Both the position numbers and the translations under genes were made by a program. Under the pieces are notes generated by a model that saw only the letters and a program-made list of their open reading frames with translations, had not been told where the DNA came from and made no database searches. This document shows positions 8,376 through 16,775 of a DNA stretch of 35,987 nucleotides, in pieces (within the stretch, counting starts at the first letter, position 1; every line of letters begins with the position of its first letter). Origin of the DNA: Kiritimatiellia bacterium (lineage in GTDB: Bacteria; Verrucomicrobiota; Kiritimatiellia; RFP12; UBA1067); contig JAKSOW010000021.1 in assembly GCA_024405395.1 (NCBI GenBank), positions 1-35,987 of the forward strand, given 5' to 3'.

Positions 8376-8909
8376 ATGACAGATAAATATTATCTTGATG
8401 CGCAGGATTTTCTTCGTGACATCTGGCGGTTGGCGCGCCAGGTCATGGATTCAAACTGGCAGCCTGACTACCTGATTGGCCTTTGGCGGGGCGGCGCCGA
8501 GGTGGGCGTGGCCGTACATGAATTTCTGAAGGCGCATGGCATTTCGCCGCGTCACATGCCCGTCAAGTGCTTCAGCTACACGGGCATCGGTCAGAGCGAC
8601 GCCGAGGTGAAGTTCGAGTACGCGGATCCCGTCTTCGACGACATGAAGCAGGGCACCAAGGTTCTGGTGCTGGATGACGTCTTCGATTCGGGCCGCACCT
8701 TTGCGGCGGTGCGTGCGCGGCTTGAGGCGCGGGGCTGCGAGACGCGCGTGGGGTGCGTCTATTGGAAGCCAGAGAAGAACGTCACGCCATTTACGCCCGA
8801 TTACCATGTTCGCACGCTGGATCGGTGGATCGTCTTCCCGCATGAGATCGAAGGGCTCACGCCCGAGGAGATCCGTCAGAAGGATCCCGTGCTTGCCGAG
8901 CTCTATTGA
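8376..8909 (+). CDS. Purine-type phosphoribosyltransferase
   Basis: A 177-residue PRTase-fold protein. The PRPP-binding signature VLVLDDVFDSGRT sits at 96-108, and WRGG at 37-40 supplies the pyrophosphate-loop region. It resembles hypoxanthine/xanthine phosphoribosyltransferases (COG2236-like), which salvage a purine base with PRPP in the cytoplasm; which base is used cannot be read from the sequence. ATG 8376 is chosen because the promoter -10 box is immediately upstream; an in-frame extension to 8280 would run through the adhE terminator. Its stop codon lies 5 bases upstream of the era start. Confidence 0.85.
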   Translation: MTDKYYLDAQDFLRDIWRLARQVMDSNWQPDYLIGLWRGGAEVGVAVHEFLKAHGISPRHMPVKCFSYTGIGQSDAEVKFEYADPVFDDMKQGTKVLVLDDVFDSGRTFAAVRARLEARGCETRVGCVYWKPEKNVTPFTPDYHVRTLDRWIVFPHEIEGLTPEEIRQKDPVLAELY

Positions 8910-8914
8910 TTGCC

Positions 8915-9886
8915 ATGGCAACCGAAGATTCAGCACGTGAAGGTGGTATGGAGCCGCTTCTGAAGTCCGCGATGGTGGGCGTCGTGGGTCGCACCAACGC
9001 CGGCAAGTCGACGATCGTCAATCGCCTGGTTGGCGAGAAGGTCTCCATCGTTAGCCCGGTGGAGCAGACGACCCGCAATACGATTCGCGGTATCGTGGCA
9101 GACCCTCGGGGGCAATTGGTTCTGCTGGATACGCCGGGTCTCCATAAAGCGGTGGGGCCCCTGGGCAAATTGCTTAATGGCATGGCCAGAGCCTCTAGCG
9201 CAGGTGTGGACGTCCTCTGCGTTGTCTTTGACGCGAGCCACGAGCCGCAGTTGGAGGATGAGGGCTGGATGGCGCGCGTTGCCAAGGAGCATCCCGAAAA
9301 ATGCGTTTTTGTGCTCAACAAGGCGGATCGGGCGCCATTCTACGAGACGATGTTCCGCGATCTCTGGAAACAGGCCACGTGTGCACGCGCGGCAGCAGGG
9401 GACGCGGGTGAGTCCGTCAAGCCGATTTGGGTGAAGTCCTGCGCGACGCGCGCGGGAGGATGCGACGAATTGTTGAATGCGCTCTTTGACTTGTCTCCGG
9501 AGGGACCTGCGCTCTTTCCCGATGACATCGTCACCGACTACCCGCGTAAACTGGCCATAGCCGATGTGGTGCGTGAGAAGTTGCTGCAGCGGCTTTTTGC
9601 CGAAGTGCCGCATGAAATCGGCATCGTCACGCGCGACATCCGCGAGGACCGTCGGCGGGGGTGGGAGGCCGAGGTCACGATCTACGTCAACCGGCCGTCG
9701 CAGAAGGGGATTGTCATTGGTCCTGGTGCGCGACTCATCAAGGCTGTGCGTCTGGCCGCCGAACCTGAGCTCTCTGAGATGTTTGGCGTCAAGGTGCGGC
9801 TGGACCTCTGGGTCAAGGTGGAGCGCGATTGGATGAAGAACAACCGTCTCCTGGGTGAAATGGGCTATCTCGGGGCCGTGCAGTGA
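8915..9886 (+). CDS. era: GTPase Era
   Basis: A 323-residue Era-type GTPase for 16S rRNA processing and 30S assembly. G1 is GRTNAGKST (25-33), a slight variant of the usual GRPNVGKST; G3 is DTPG (72-75) and G4 NKAD (135-138). The C-terminal KH RNA-binding domain is marked by KGIVIGPGARLIK near residue 275. The length is close to the roughly 300-residue norm, with a modest N-terminal extension. ATG 8915 is used; ATG 8948 would give a more typical N-terminus, but its purine-rich upstream stretch is too close to serve as a good ribosome-binding site. The stop overlaps the next gene (TGATG), so the envelope cluster downstream is probably translationally coupled. Confidence 0.93.
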   Translation: MATEDSAREGGMEPLLKSAMVGVVGRTNAGKSTIVNRLVGEKVSIVSPVEQTTRNTIRGIVADPRGQLVLLDTPGLHKAVGPLGKLLNGMARASSAGVDVLCVVFDASHEPQLEDEGWMARVAKEHPEKCVFVLNKADRAPFYETMFRDLWKQATCARAAAGDAGESVKPIWVKSCATRAGGCDELLNALFDLSPEGPALFPDDIVTDYPRKLAIADVVREKLLQRLFAEVPHEIGIVTRDIREDRRRGWEAEVTIYVNRPSQKGIVIGPGARLIKAVRLAAEPELSEMFGVKVRLDLWVKVERDWMKNNRLLGEMGYLGAVQ

Positions 9887-12405
9887 TGGTCGGCGCCCGA
9901 ATCCTGTCTTCGCTTTTGATGGCCGCAGCGTATGCTGTCCCGGCTGTTGGCGGGATTCTGCCCGACATATCTGGTCCGTTGCAGCAGTTGGAGACCGTTC
10001 GTCGCGCCTTGCGCGACGAATTGTGGTCCATCGCCGCGCGTCATGCCGATGAAGCCGCGAAGAATCGCCAGAATGTCCTCGCCGCCCACCAGATGAAACT
10101 GGAGGCCTTGGCGGCTGAGGGCAAGTACGCGGAGATGTTGTCTGCGTTGGAGGCTTGGGAAGAGAAGTCGGACGTATTCCGCTATTGGCGTGCCTGGGCA
10201 TTGGCGAAGCTGTCGCGTACGGAGGAGGCTCGGCAGGAGCTGCAGCGGGACTTCGCTGACGAACGGATTGCGGTCTTGGCTCATCGTCTGCTGGCGCGTC
10301 TGGCGGTCGCTGAAGGCAATCGTGCGCAGGCGGATCAGCAGTTCCGTCTGGCGGCGGTACTGGTGGCCACCAACGCCCCCCTGCGCGCCGAGAATGCGCT
10401 GGAGTGGGCGCAGGCGCTGGAGACGCTGGATCCCACCAACGGTGTAGTGGATGCCATAGCCGTGTTGCGGGTCGAGAAGGTGGAGTCCGCAGGCCCAGCG
10501 GCAGGAACGGCAGGGGATTCGGCGCGGTTGACGCTTGCGGATCTGCTGCAGCGTGTGGGCAAGGAGGCCGAGGCGGATCGTCTACGGCTGGATCTTGTTG
10601 ATGCGGGCACCAACACCGATGAGCGCGTTTTCGTCTTGGCGGCCTGTGCCTTGGCGCAGACGGCCAAGGATCCGCTGAAGGCCCGCGAATTTGCCGCGAA
10701 GGCGGTGGCGCGGGCAGCGCGTCCGGAACTTCGGCGGGCGGCGGGTTTTCGTTTGGGCTTTGTCGAATTTGCAGATGCGGACGCCAAGGTGCGTAGTCGT
10801 GGCGTGGCGCACATTCGGGCGTTGGTGCGGGAATTCCCCGACGCCCCCGAGTCGCGCACGGCCCAGCTGGCTCTGGCCGATGCGCTTCTGGCCGCGGGCG
10901 ATGAGGCTGCGGCCGCCGAGGAGTATCGGATATTCCTGGAGGCCTATCCGGATACCGGCGTCTCGGGCGATGTGCATGTGTTGGAGGGGCGTGCCTGGGC
11001 GCTTCTCAGGCTGGGGCGCCGCACCGAAGCCGTGGGCACATTTGCGCGCGCGGCACAGATTGCCGCCGATCCGGCGGATCGGGACCGTTGCCTCTACAAA
11101 CAGGCAGATGCCCTCGTGGCAGATGCCCGCTATGCGGCCGCAGCAGCGCTGTACGGAAAAATCGCAGCCGAAGAAGGTGGATTGGCGGCCCGTGCTCGAT
11201 TTGCCCAAGCCGACGCGCTGGAGCGTGCGGGGCAGCATGAGGCGGCTGTTGGTGTCTTCGCCGAATTGGCTGAGGGCAAGGGACCTCAGGCTGCTGAAGC
11301 CGCATTGCGTTTGGCGTCACGTGAAGTCGCGGCGGGGCGCCCTGGCGAGGCTATTGCTGCCTGTACCCGTCTGCTGGAACGGACGGATGTGACGGATCCT
11401 GCGCTGCGCGGCAGGGCTTTGCTGGGACGAGGTCGGGCGCACTATCGGGCGTTGTCCTGGAAACGTGCGGCGGCAGATTTCAAGGCTGCAGCCGCGCTGT
11501 TGCCTGAGCGTCGCGATGAGATGCGGTTCCTGATGGCGCTTTGCGCGTATGGTGAAGGACGTGAAGGCGAGGCCAAGGCCGAGGTGGTGCAGTTGTTGGC
11601 GGAGGCGAAGGATAAGGTTCTGCGGTCCGATCTGGAGTTCTGGCTGGCCCGTTATGATGCGCGCCACGGCAATTGGCTGTCGGCGGAGACGGGGTTTGTG
11701 GAATATGCCCAGGCCTGCTCCAATAGCCCGCTGCGCCAGGCGGACGCCTTTGTTCGCGCCGCCCGTGCGGCGAGCGCGCGTTCGGAGTTCGCGCGCGCGG
11801 TGGAGCTAGTCTCATCCGCCCTTAAGGCAGCCCCCCATGCGCCTTTTATTGCCGATGCGCTCATCGTCCAGGGGGAGGCACTGCTCACGTTGGCGCGCTA
11901 CGAGGACGCGTTGCTGGTGCTGGATCGTGCTTTGGCTGCCGCGCCTGGAGCTGCCAGCGCGCGCCGCGCAGGGGAACTCAAGGCGGATGCCCTCGCCGCC
12001 ATGGGTGCGGGGGACTCGGCGCGCTACGAGGAGGCGTTGATTGCCTATCGGGCTCTGGAGGCGAATCGGGGCGATGGCGTTGTCTCGCCTTCGGATCAGA
12101 TCGTCATCTCCTACAAGGTGGGGCGGACCCTGCAGAAACTGCATTGTGTGGATGAGGCCAACGCGCAATTCTATGACAAGGTGGTCAATTTCTACGAGAC
12201 GGCAAGACGTGCCGGATTGTGGCTGAACGACGAGGCGTGCGCCTATTTCGTGCGCGCGGCTTTTGCGCTGGCCGACCATTATGAGGCCCAGGGGCAAGTG
12301 CGCCAGGCCGTGAACATTCTCAAGATTGTGGCGGCGGCACATGTGGCGGCTTCGGCAGAGGCTGAGCGCCGCATTCTTGCGATCAAGTCGAAAGGCGGTG
12401 ACTGA
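9886..12405 (+). CDS. Secreted TPR-repeat protein
   Basis: An 839-residue protein with an N-terminal signal-like segment (ARILSSLLMAAAYAVPAVGG) followed by helical alanine-rich repeats throughout, with recurring A-x-x-Y-x-x-A and F-A-x-A-A units typical of tetratricopeptide repeats (as in YbgF/CpoB- or BamD-like proteins). No enzymatic motif is seen. It is probably a periplasmic scaffold. ATG 9886 overlaps the era stop, and its own stop overlaps the exbB start, so it belongs to the ExbB-ExbD cluster. A role in organising an energised envelope machine is inferred from that context. Confidence 0.8.
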   Translation: MVGARILSSLLMAAAYAVPAVGGILPDISGPLQQLETVRRALRDELWSIAARHADEAAKNRQNVLAAHQMKLEALAAEGKYAEMLSALEAWEEKSDVFRYWRAWALAKLSRTEEARQELQRDFADERIAVLAHRLLARLAVAEGNRAQADQQFRLAAVLVATNAPLRAENALEWAQALETLDPTNGVVDAIAVLRVEKVESAGPAAGTAGDSARLTLADLLQRVGKEAEADRLRLDLVDAGTNTDERVFVLAACALAQTAKDPLKAREFAAKAVARAARPELRRAAGFRLGFVEFADADAKVRSRGVAHIRALVREFPDAPESRTAQLALADALLAAGDEAAAAEEYRIFLEAYPDTGVSGDVHVLEGRAWALLRLGRRTEAVGTFARAAQIAADPADRDRCLYKQADALVADARYAAAAALYGKIAAEEGGLAARARFAQADALERAGQHEAAVGVFAELAEGKGPQAAEAALRLASREVAAGRPGEAIAACTRLLERTDVTDPALRGRALLGRGRAHYRALSWKRAAADFKAAAALLPERRDEMRFLMALCAYGEGREGEAKAEVVQLLAEAKDKVLRSDLEFWLARYDARHGNWLSAETGFVEYAQACSNSPLRQADAFVRAARAASARSEFARAVELVSSALKAAPHAPFIADALIVQGEALLTLARYEDALLVLDRALAAAPGAASARRAGELKADALAAMGAGDSARYEEALIAYRALEANRGDGVVSPSDQIVISYKVGRTLQKLHCVDEANAQFYDKVVNFYETARRAGLWLNDEACAYFVRAAFALADHYEAQGQVRQAVNILKIVAAAHVAASAEAERRILAIKSKGGD

Positions 12406-13028
12406 TGAATTTGTGGGTGTTTGCGGGCGGCCCCATTTCCTGGCTGTTGATGGCCATGGGCGTATCTGCCGTTGTCATTTTCCTGACGCGCATGCTGGTG
12501 CTGCGCCGTGCGCACATCGACTATGTGGACTTCATCCATGGCGTGGGCAATCTGGTTTCCGGCGGCAAGTCGGAGGAGGCGTTGGTGCTCTGCGATGAGA
12601 CTGCTGTACCTGTTGCGCGCGTGGTGGCTGCGGCAATCCGACGTCGGGGCGATTCGGCGCGGGGATTGCGTGAGGCCGTGGATATGGCCGGGCGCGTGGA
12701 GACAGGGCGCATCGCCCGTCGTTTCTCGTCACTGGCCATTATCGCCCAGACGGCGCCACTCTTGGGGCTTTTGGGTGCGTTTGTGGGTGGAATCCGCACG
12801 GTGATGGCCTTGAACGCGGCCGATTTGGTGACCCGCGGGGATTTGCTCACGGGATTGATGGCGGCCTTTGTGCCGGCGGCGATGGGACTGCTGGTGGGAA
12901 TTCCCGCACAGGTGATGTATGCCGTTCTGCGTGTGCGCTTTGAGCGGCTTGTGGTTGAGCTGGAGGCGGCGGCAAGCGAAATGCTGGCGTTTCTGTCCGC
13001 GCGCCGCAATCGTGGGGGAGTCGCGTGA
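12405..13028 (+). CDS. exbB: MotA/TolQ/ExbB proton-channel family protein
   Basis: A 207-residue inner-membrane protein with three predicted membrane segments (about 9-31, 107-133 and 147-175), matching ExbB/TolQ. The signature APLLGLLGAFVGGI (about 117-130) is the conserved second-helix motif PLLGLLGTV-x-GMI. With the next gene (ExbD-like) it should form a proton-motive-force-driven motor for a TonB- or TolA-type partner. The start overlaps the TPR gene stop (TGATG) and the stop overlaps the ExbD start (GTGA), indicating tight coupling. The specific system (TonB or Tol) cannot be assigned by sequence alone. Confidence 0.9.
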   Translation: MNLWVFAGGPISWLLMAMGVSAVVIFLTRMLVLRRAHIDYVDFIHGVGNLVSGGKSEEALVLCDETAVPVARVVAAAIRRRGDSARGLREAVDMAGRVETGRIARRFSSLAIIAQTAPLLGLLGAFVGGIRTVMALNAADLVTRGDLLTGLMAAFVPAAMGLLVGIPAQVMYAVLRVRFERLVVELEAAASEMLAFLSARRNRGGVA

Positions 13029-13519
13029 ATACGCGTACGACATGGGGCTGGTTGCCGCCGCCTGACGAAGGCATCTGGCGTTATGGCGCGACGTGGATGC
13101 GACCGTTGTGTGCAGCTGCGCCCTGGTTGACGCTGATGTTACTGGCCGTGTTGATGGTGTTGGCCAGCGGACGTTTCTCGGCAGCTACCGGCGTCGCCTT
13201 TGACTTGCCTGAAGCTCATTCCGCGGATACGGTGCCAACCCGTTTGGTGGCGCTGGTCATGCGCCTAGCGCCCGAGACCGGCAGTGCCGAGGAGACGTAT
13301 GTCTTCTTTGAGGATTCGCGCTATGCGCTTTCCGATCCCGCCTCGGCGGCACAGTTCATTGAGACTGTCGGCGAGCGGTTGACTAGCGAGTCTTCCGGCG
13401 CTTTGATGCTTTTTGTTGACGTGGGGGTGCCCTCTGGGGACTTGATGAACCTCACGACGTTGGCGCGTCGTGCGGGTGTCAAACGCGTGCTGTGCGCAGA
13501 GAAGAGGCGTGAACGCTGA
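13025..13519 (+). CDS. exbD: Divergent ExbD/TolR-like protein
   Basis: A 164-residue protein with one membrane segment (about 31-50) and a periplasmic domain ending in a segment like the ExbD/TolR C-terminus: LMLFVDVGVPSGDLMNL, then ARRAGVKRVLCAEK. The GTG start overlaps the exbB stop. The N-terminal cytoplasmic part (about 30 residues) is longer than usual. The aspartate usually found in the membrane helix of ExbD/TolR is not evident in the hydrophobic stretch LTLMLLAVLMVLA, which would be unusual for a proton-conducting partner. The assignment rests mainly on gene order and the C-terminal motif. Confidence 0.72.
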   Translation: MNTRTTWGWLPPPDEGIWRYGATWMRPLCAAAPWLTLMLLAVLMVLASGRFSAATGVAFDLPEAHSADTVPTRLVALVMRLAPETGSAEETYVFFEDSRYALSDPASAAQFIETVGERLTSESSGALMLFVDVGVPSGDLMNLTTLARRAGVKRVLCAEKRRER

Positions 13520-13998
13520 TGCGGTGGACCGTACAGATTGCGCTGTTGGCGGGGCTGTTTGCCTTTTGCTTGCTGCAGATGCCTGTCGGGGCCCTGTTCT
13601 TCACGCTGCGTACTGCGTCGCCTACGGCCTCTGTGGGGGCTGCTTTTGTTGAATTGGATGAGGTCGTCTATCATCAGATGCTGCGGCAGGCGCATGAACT
13701 CGGATGGGCGTGTCGTGCGCAGAGCTGGATGGATGAGAAGGGTGGTGGCGCGGAGGCCCGAGCCCTGGATGATCCCGTACAGCCGCCCGACCCACTGCCG
13801 CTGCCGGCGGCTTTTCGGCGGACGATGCCCGTTCTGTCGGCTCCATCCAGTCGCCCGCCCGTCGCCTCGCTTCGGCCTGAGAGTCTGGCGGCGCCGGAAT
13901 TGACGGTTTTGCCTGCGTCGGCGGCCGCTCCCGCCAGTGTTGTCATGGACGACATGCTTGATCTCAACAGTTACGAATCACTCCAGGAAAGGAAATGA
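13519..13998 (+). CDS. Membrane-anchored proline-rich protein, TonB/TolA position
   Basis: A 159-residue protein with one N-terminal membrane segment (about 5-27), a short polar region, then a proline/alanine-rich stretch (about 85-140) that could span the periplasm. In TonB and Tol systems the gene after exbD encodes such an anchored linker protein, but no TonB or TolA C-terminal receptor-binding domain is present: the chain stops after DLNSYESLQERK. The start overlaps the ExbD stop. It may be a shortened energy-transducing protein or a partner that recruits a separate effector. The precise function is unknown. Confidence 0.65.
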   Translation: MRWTVQIALLAGLFAFCLLQMPVGALFFTLRTASPTASVGAAFVELDEVVYHQMLRQAHELGWACRAQSWMDEKGGGAEARALDDPVQPPDPLPLPAAFRRTMPVLSAPSSRPPVASLRPESLAAPELTVLPASAAAPASVVMDDMLDLNSYESLQERK

Positions 13999-14002
13999 AA
14001 CA

Positions 14003-14617
14003 ATGACCGAAAAACAGGTTCTCAAGTATTTCGAGGATACGGGGGCGTTGCTCTCCGGCCACTTTGAATTGCGCTCCAAGCTGCATTCAGACCGTTATTT
14101 CCAGTGCGCCAATGTGTTGCGCTATCCGCGCATCGCCGAGAAGCTCTGCAAGGAGGTGACGCAGCGCGCCATCAAGAGCGGCAAGCTGGGGAAGAAGATC
14201 GACGGCGTGATTTCCCCCGCTGTGGGCGGCATCCTCGTGGGCCATGAAGTCGCCCGCGTGCTGAACGTGAAGTGCGTCTTCGCCGAGAAGGTGCCGGATG
14301 GCGACAAGAAGGATGCAACGGGCAAGCCCGTCACCAAGCTGGCGATGCGCCGCTTCACGCTCAAGAAGGGTGAGCGCTATGTGGTGGCGGAGGATGTCGT
14401 CACCAAGGGCGGACGCGTGCAGGAGACGATCGATCTCGTCAAGGCGGCGGGGGCCAAGGTTGCGGGCGTGGTGTTGCTGGTTGACCGCAGCGCCGGCAAG
14501 GTCAAGTTCGGCCGCATTCCGATGTTCTCGCTCATGCAGATGACGCCCACCACCTGGGAGCCTGCGAAGTGCCCGCTGTGCGCGAAGGGCTCGAAGCCCT
14601 GCCACCCCGGCAGCTGA
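14003..14617 (+). CDS. pyrE: Orotate phosphoribosyltransferase
   Basis: A 204-residue PRTase of de novo pyrimidine synthesis: orotate plus PRPP gives OMP. The PRPP signature is YVVAEDVVTKGGR (126-138); the second threonine/serine-rich position is slightly altered relative to the usual VEDVVTTGGS. An early FELRSKLHSDRYFQ segment and the C-terminal CPLCAKGSKPCHPGS are typical of a widespread OPRT subgroup. ATG 14003 is supported by AGGAAAGGAA just upstream; the frame's more upstream extension overlaps the preceding gene. It is 4 bp after the TonB-like gene and may share its transcript. Confidence 0.94.
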   Translation: MTEKQVLKYFEDTGALLSGHFELRSKLHSDRYFQCANVLRYPRIAEKLCKEVTQRAIKSGKLGKKIDGVISPAVGGILVGHEVARVLNVKCVFAEKVPDGDKKDATGKPVTKLAMRRFTLKKGERYVVAEDVVTKGGRVQETIDLVKAAGAKVAGVVLLVDRSAGKVKFGRIPMFSLMQMTPTTWEPAKCPLCAKGSKPCHPGS

Positions 14618-14651
14618 GGCAGATGAAGAAATTCGTTTACGTATTTTCTAC

Positions 14652-14680
14652 TTGTATTCTGAATTCGTTTGTGATATACT
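14652..14680 (+). promoter_or_regulatory. Promoter of rpsP-rplS
   Basis: TTGTAT (14652-14657), 17-base spacer, TATACT (14675-14680). A 9-base direct repeat AATTCGTTT occurs at 14630-14638 and again inside the spacer at 14662-14670, 32 bases apart, which could be a paired regulatory site. Confidence 0.78.
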
Positions 14681-14712
14681 TGTCGCGTCACACGAAGAGA
14701 GGACATTAAGAA

Positions 14713-15009
14713 ATGGTCAAAATCAGAATGCGTCGTACGGGGTGCAAGAACCACGCGACCTATCGCATTGTGGCGGCTGACGAGCGTTCGCCCCGCGATG
14801 GCAAGTTCCTTGAGATTCTCGGTTGGTATGATACCGCCATCAAGGAGAACAACTTCAAGCTCGACCTCGCGCGAGTTGACTACTGGATTTCCAAGGGCGC
14901 CAAGCCCTCTACCACGGTGGCGTCCCTCATCCGCCGCACGCGCAATCCTAACCTGAAGCCCCACCACGCCACGCCGGCGAAGAAGGCTGAAGCCAAGAAG
15001 GAGGCGTAA
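14713..15009 (+). CDS. rpsP: 30S ribosomal protein S16
   Basis: A 98-residue S16 protein: it starts VKIRMRRTGCKN, contains IVAADERSPRDGKFLEILGWYD, and ends in a lysine/alanine-rich tail. It is a structural protein of the small subunit. A purine-rich GAGAGGA precedes ATG 14713. In most bacteria rimM and trmD lie between rpsP and rplS; here rplS follows after only 3 bases, so those two genes must be elsewhere or absent. Confidence 0.97.
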   Translation: MVKIRMRRTGCKNHATYRIVAADERSPRDGKFLEILGWYDTAIKENNFKLDLARVDYWISKGAKPSTTVASLIRRTRNPNLKPHHATPAKKAEAKKEA

Positions 15010-15012
15010 GCC

Positions 15013-15381
15013 ATGGGTATCAAGCTCATTGATAAGATCAACGCCGAACAGGCGGTCAAGATCGCCGAGAAGAAGTTCCCGGAATTCAAGGCGGGCGATG
15101 TCGTTCGCGTTTCCGTGAAGATCAAGGAAGGCGATAAGACCCGTGTGCAGGACTTTGAGGGCAAGGTTCTCGCGGTCGACAACGGTCGTGCCAACGCTTC
15201 TGGCAACTTCACGGTTTCCCGTGACAGCTACGGCGTGCGTGTTGAGAAGCTCTTCCCGTTTGCTTCCCCTGCGATCGAGAAGATCGTTGTGGTCAAGAAG
15301 ACCGCCTCCTGGCGCGCGAAGCTCTACACGGAGCGTACGTTCTGCAGCCACAAGGCTGTCCGTAAGCTCGTGAAGAAGTAA
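15013..15381 (+). CDS. rplS: 50S ribosomal protein L19
   Basis: A 122-residue L19 protein located at the 30S-50S interface. The conserved core is present: AGDVVRVSVKIKEG, VQDFEGKVLA, FTVSRDSYGVRVEKLFP, SPAIEKI. The C-terminal RAKLY segment is followed by an extra ERTFCSHKAVRKLVKK tail compared with typical L19. Cotranscribed with rpsP and followed by a terminator. Confidence 0.95.
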   Translation: MGIKLIDKINAEQAVKIAEKKFPEFKAGDVVRVSVKIKEGDKTRVQDFEGKVLAVDNGRANASGNFTVSRDSYGVRVEKLFPFASPAIEKIVVVKKTASWRAKLYTERTFCSHKAVRKLVKK

Positions 15382-15404
15382 GTTTCTTCGGAAACGTGTG
15401 AACG

Positions 15405-15445
15405 AAACACCGCACGGATGCAATTCCGGGCGGTGTTTTGCTTTT
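15405..15445 (+). terminator. Terminator of rpsP-rplS
   Basis: AAACACCGC (15405-15413) pairs with GCGGTGTTT (15430-15438), with an inner CGGA/TCCG stem inside the loop, followed by a T-rich tail (TGCTTTT). It sits 23 bp after the rplS stop and just before the next gene. Confidence 0.88.
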
Positions 15446-15455
15446 GGAAAACGGC

Positions 15456-15926
15456 ATGGAAAAGGTTGACTGGAAAATCCGCTGGGGGGTGGCGCTGGTT
15501 TTGGTGTCGCTCGTGGCGATTCCGTGCTGGATACGAGCCCATCGCACACCCAAACGTGTGCGCACGGTGATGCCGAAGGATTCCTCGCTGGTGTTGGTGA
15601 CGGGGTACTGCAATTGCGGCAAGTGCTGCAGTTGGGAGTATGATTGGTTCGGTTTGGGTGAGCCCGTCTATTCCTATGGTTCCCTGAAGGGGAAGCCGAA
15701 GAAAGTCGGCATTACAGCACGTGGCACGGTCGCCAAGAAGGGGACAATCGCCGCCGACCCCAAGGTGTTCAGGTTTGGCACAAAGATTGATGTGCCAGGT
15801 TATGGCATAGGCGTGGTTGAGGATATCGGCGGCGCCATTCAGGGGCGGCATATCGACGTGTGGTTTCCCACCCATGAAGAAGCCCGGCGCTGGGGCTCCA
15901 AATGGCTGAAACTGAAAGTGCTTTGA
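15456..15926 (+). CDS. Membrane-anchored 3D-domain protein
   Basis: A 156-residue protein with an N-terminal membrane anchor (about 10-26) and a C-terminal 3D (Asp-Asp-Asp) domain related to RlpA/MltA-type double-psi beta-barrels. The three aspartates lie in IAADP, VVEDIGG and HIDVWF. A cysteine-rich TGYCNCGKCC segment before the barrel is common in this family. 3D proteins act on or bind peptidoglycan, and some are lytic transglycosylases. ATG 15456 is used because the in-frame alternative at 15438 falls within the preceding terminator. The start is only about 10 bases after that hairpin, so expression may depend on read-through or an unseen promoter. Confidence 0.85.
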   Translation: MEKVDWKIRWGVALVLVSLVAIPCWIRAHRTPKRVRTVMPKDSSLVLVTGYCNCGKCCSWEYDWFGLGEPVYSYGSLKGKPKKVGITARGTVAKKGTIAADPKVFRFGTKIDVPGYGIGVVEDIGGAIQGRHIDVWFPTHEEARRWGSKWLKLKVL

Positions 15927-15928
15927 CT

Positions 15929-15957
15929 TTGCACATTCCTCTCGAAAATGCTATAAT
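15929..15957 (+). promoter_or_regulatory. Promoter of tpiA
   Basis: TTGCAC (15929-15934), 17-base spacer, TATAAT (15952-15957) with an extended -10 TGC directly before it. Its -35 begins inside the terminal bases of the 3D-protein gene region. AGAAAGG at about 15982-15988 then serves ATG 15998. Confidence 0.85.
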
Positions 15958-15997
15958 ATACGCTCTATTTCAAACAAGACCAGAAAGGTTACACAAA

Positions 15998-16759
15998 ATG
16001 CGCAAGAAAATCATCGCCGGCAACTGGAAAATGAACGTCAAGCCGTCTGAGACGGCCGCCCTCGTCAAGGGCATTGCGGACGCCACCGCGGCCTTCGCCA
16101 ATGTGGACATCGTGTGCTGCACGCCCGCGATCGACATTCCCGCCGCCGTGGCCGCCGCTGCCGGCACGCAGGTTCAGACGGGTGCCGAGAACGCCCACTG
16201 GGAAGCTTCGGGCGCCTACACGGGCGAAATCTCCACGGGCATGCTCCTGGACGCCGGCGTCAAGTACGTCATCATCGGCCACTCCGAGCGCCGCCAGTAT
16301 TTCGGCGAGACGGACGAGACGGTCAACAAGCGCACCACCGCCGTCATCAAGGCGGGCCTCACCGCCATCGTGTGCGTGGGCGAGACGCTCGCCGAGCGTG
16401 ACGCCGGCCAGGTCGAGGCCGTGATCGTGCGCCAGATGAAGGAAGGCCTCAAGGGGCTTACCGCCGCCGACGCCGCCAATCTCGTGATCGCCTATGAGCC
16501 TGTGTGGGCCATCGGCACCGGCCGCACCGCCACGCCTGACCAGGCGCAGGAAGTGCACGCCCTCATCCGCAAGACGCTCGGCGAGCTCGTCGGCGTTGAC
16601 GCGGCCGAGACGGTCCGCATCCAGTACGGCGGCTCCATGAAGCCGGGCAACGCGGCCGAGCTGCTTGCGCAGAAGGACATCGACGGCGGCCTCATCGGCG
16701 GCGCCGCGCTCAAGGCGGATTCCTTCGCCGCCATCATCGAAGCGGCCGCCAAGGCCTAA
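15998..16759 (+). CDS. tpiA: Triose-phosphate isomerase
   Basis: A 253-residue TIM barrel interconverting dihydroxyacetone phosphate and glyceraldehyde 3-phosphate. GNWKMN at 8-13 holds the substrate lysine K11; catalytic H95 is in IIGHSERR and the catalytic base E167 in AYEPVWAIGTG, at exactly the classical positions. The phosphate-binding YGGSMKPGN and GGLIGGAAL segments are intact. ATG 15998 is chosen for its ribosome-binding site; the frame's upstream extension crosses the promoter. A propeller gene follows after 16 bp and is probably cotranscribed. Confidence 0.98.
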   Translation: MRKKIIAGNWKMNVKPSETAALVKGIADATAAFANVDIVCCTPAIDIPAAVAAAAGTQVQTGAENAHWEASGAYTGEISTGMLLDAGVKYVIIGHSERRQYFGETDETVNKRTTAVIKAGLTAIVCVGETLAERDAGQVEAVIVRQMKEGLKGLTAADAANLVIAYEPVWAIGTGRTATPDQAQEVHALIRKTLGELVGVDAAETVRIQYGGSMKPGNAAELLAQKDIDGGLIGGAALKADSFAAIIEAAAKA

Positions 16760-16775
16760 TGAAGAATCCTTCAGC

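Noticed and set aside
14624..14712. 29-codon frame beginning ATGAAGAAATTC
   Set aside because: It overlaps the rpsP promoter completely and has no ribosome-binding site or similarity that I can see.
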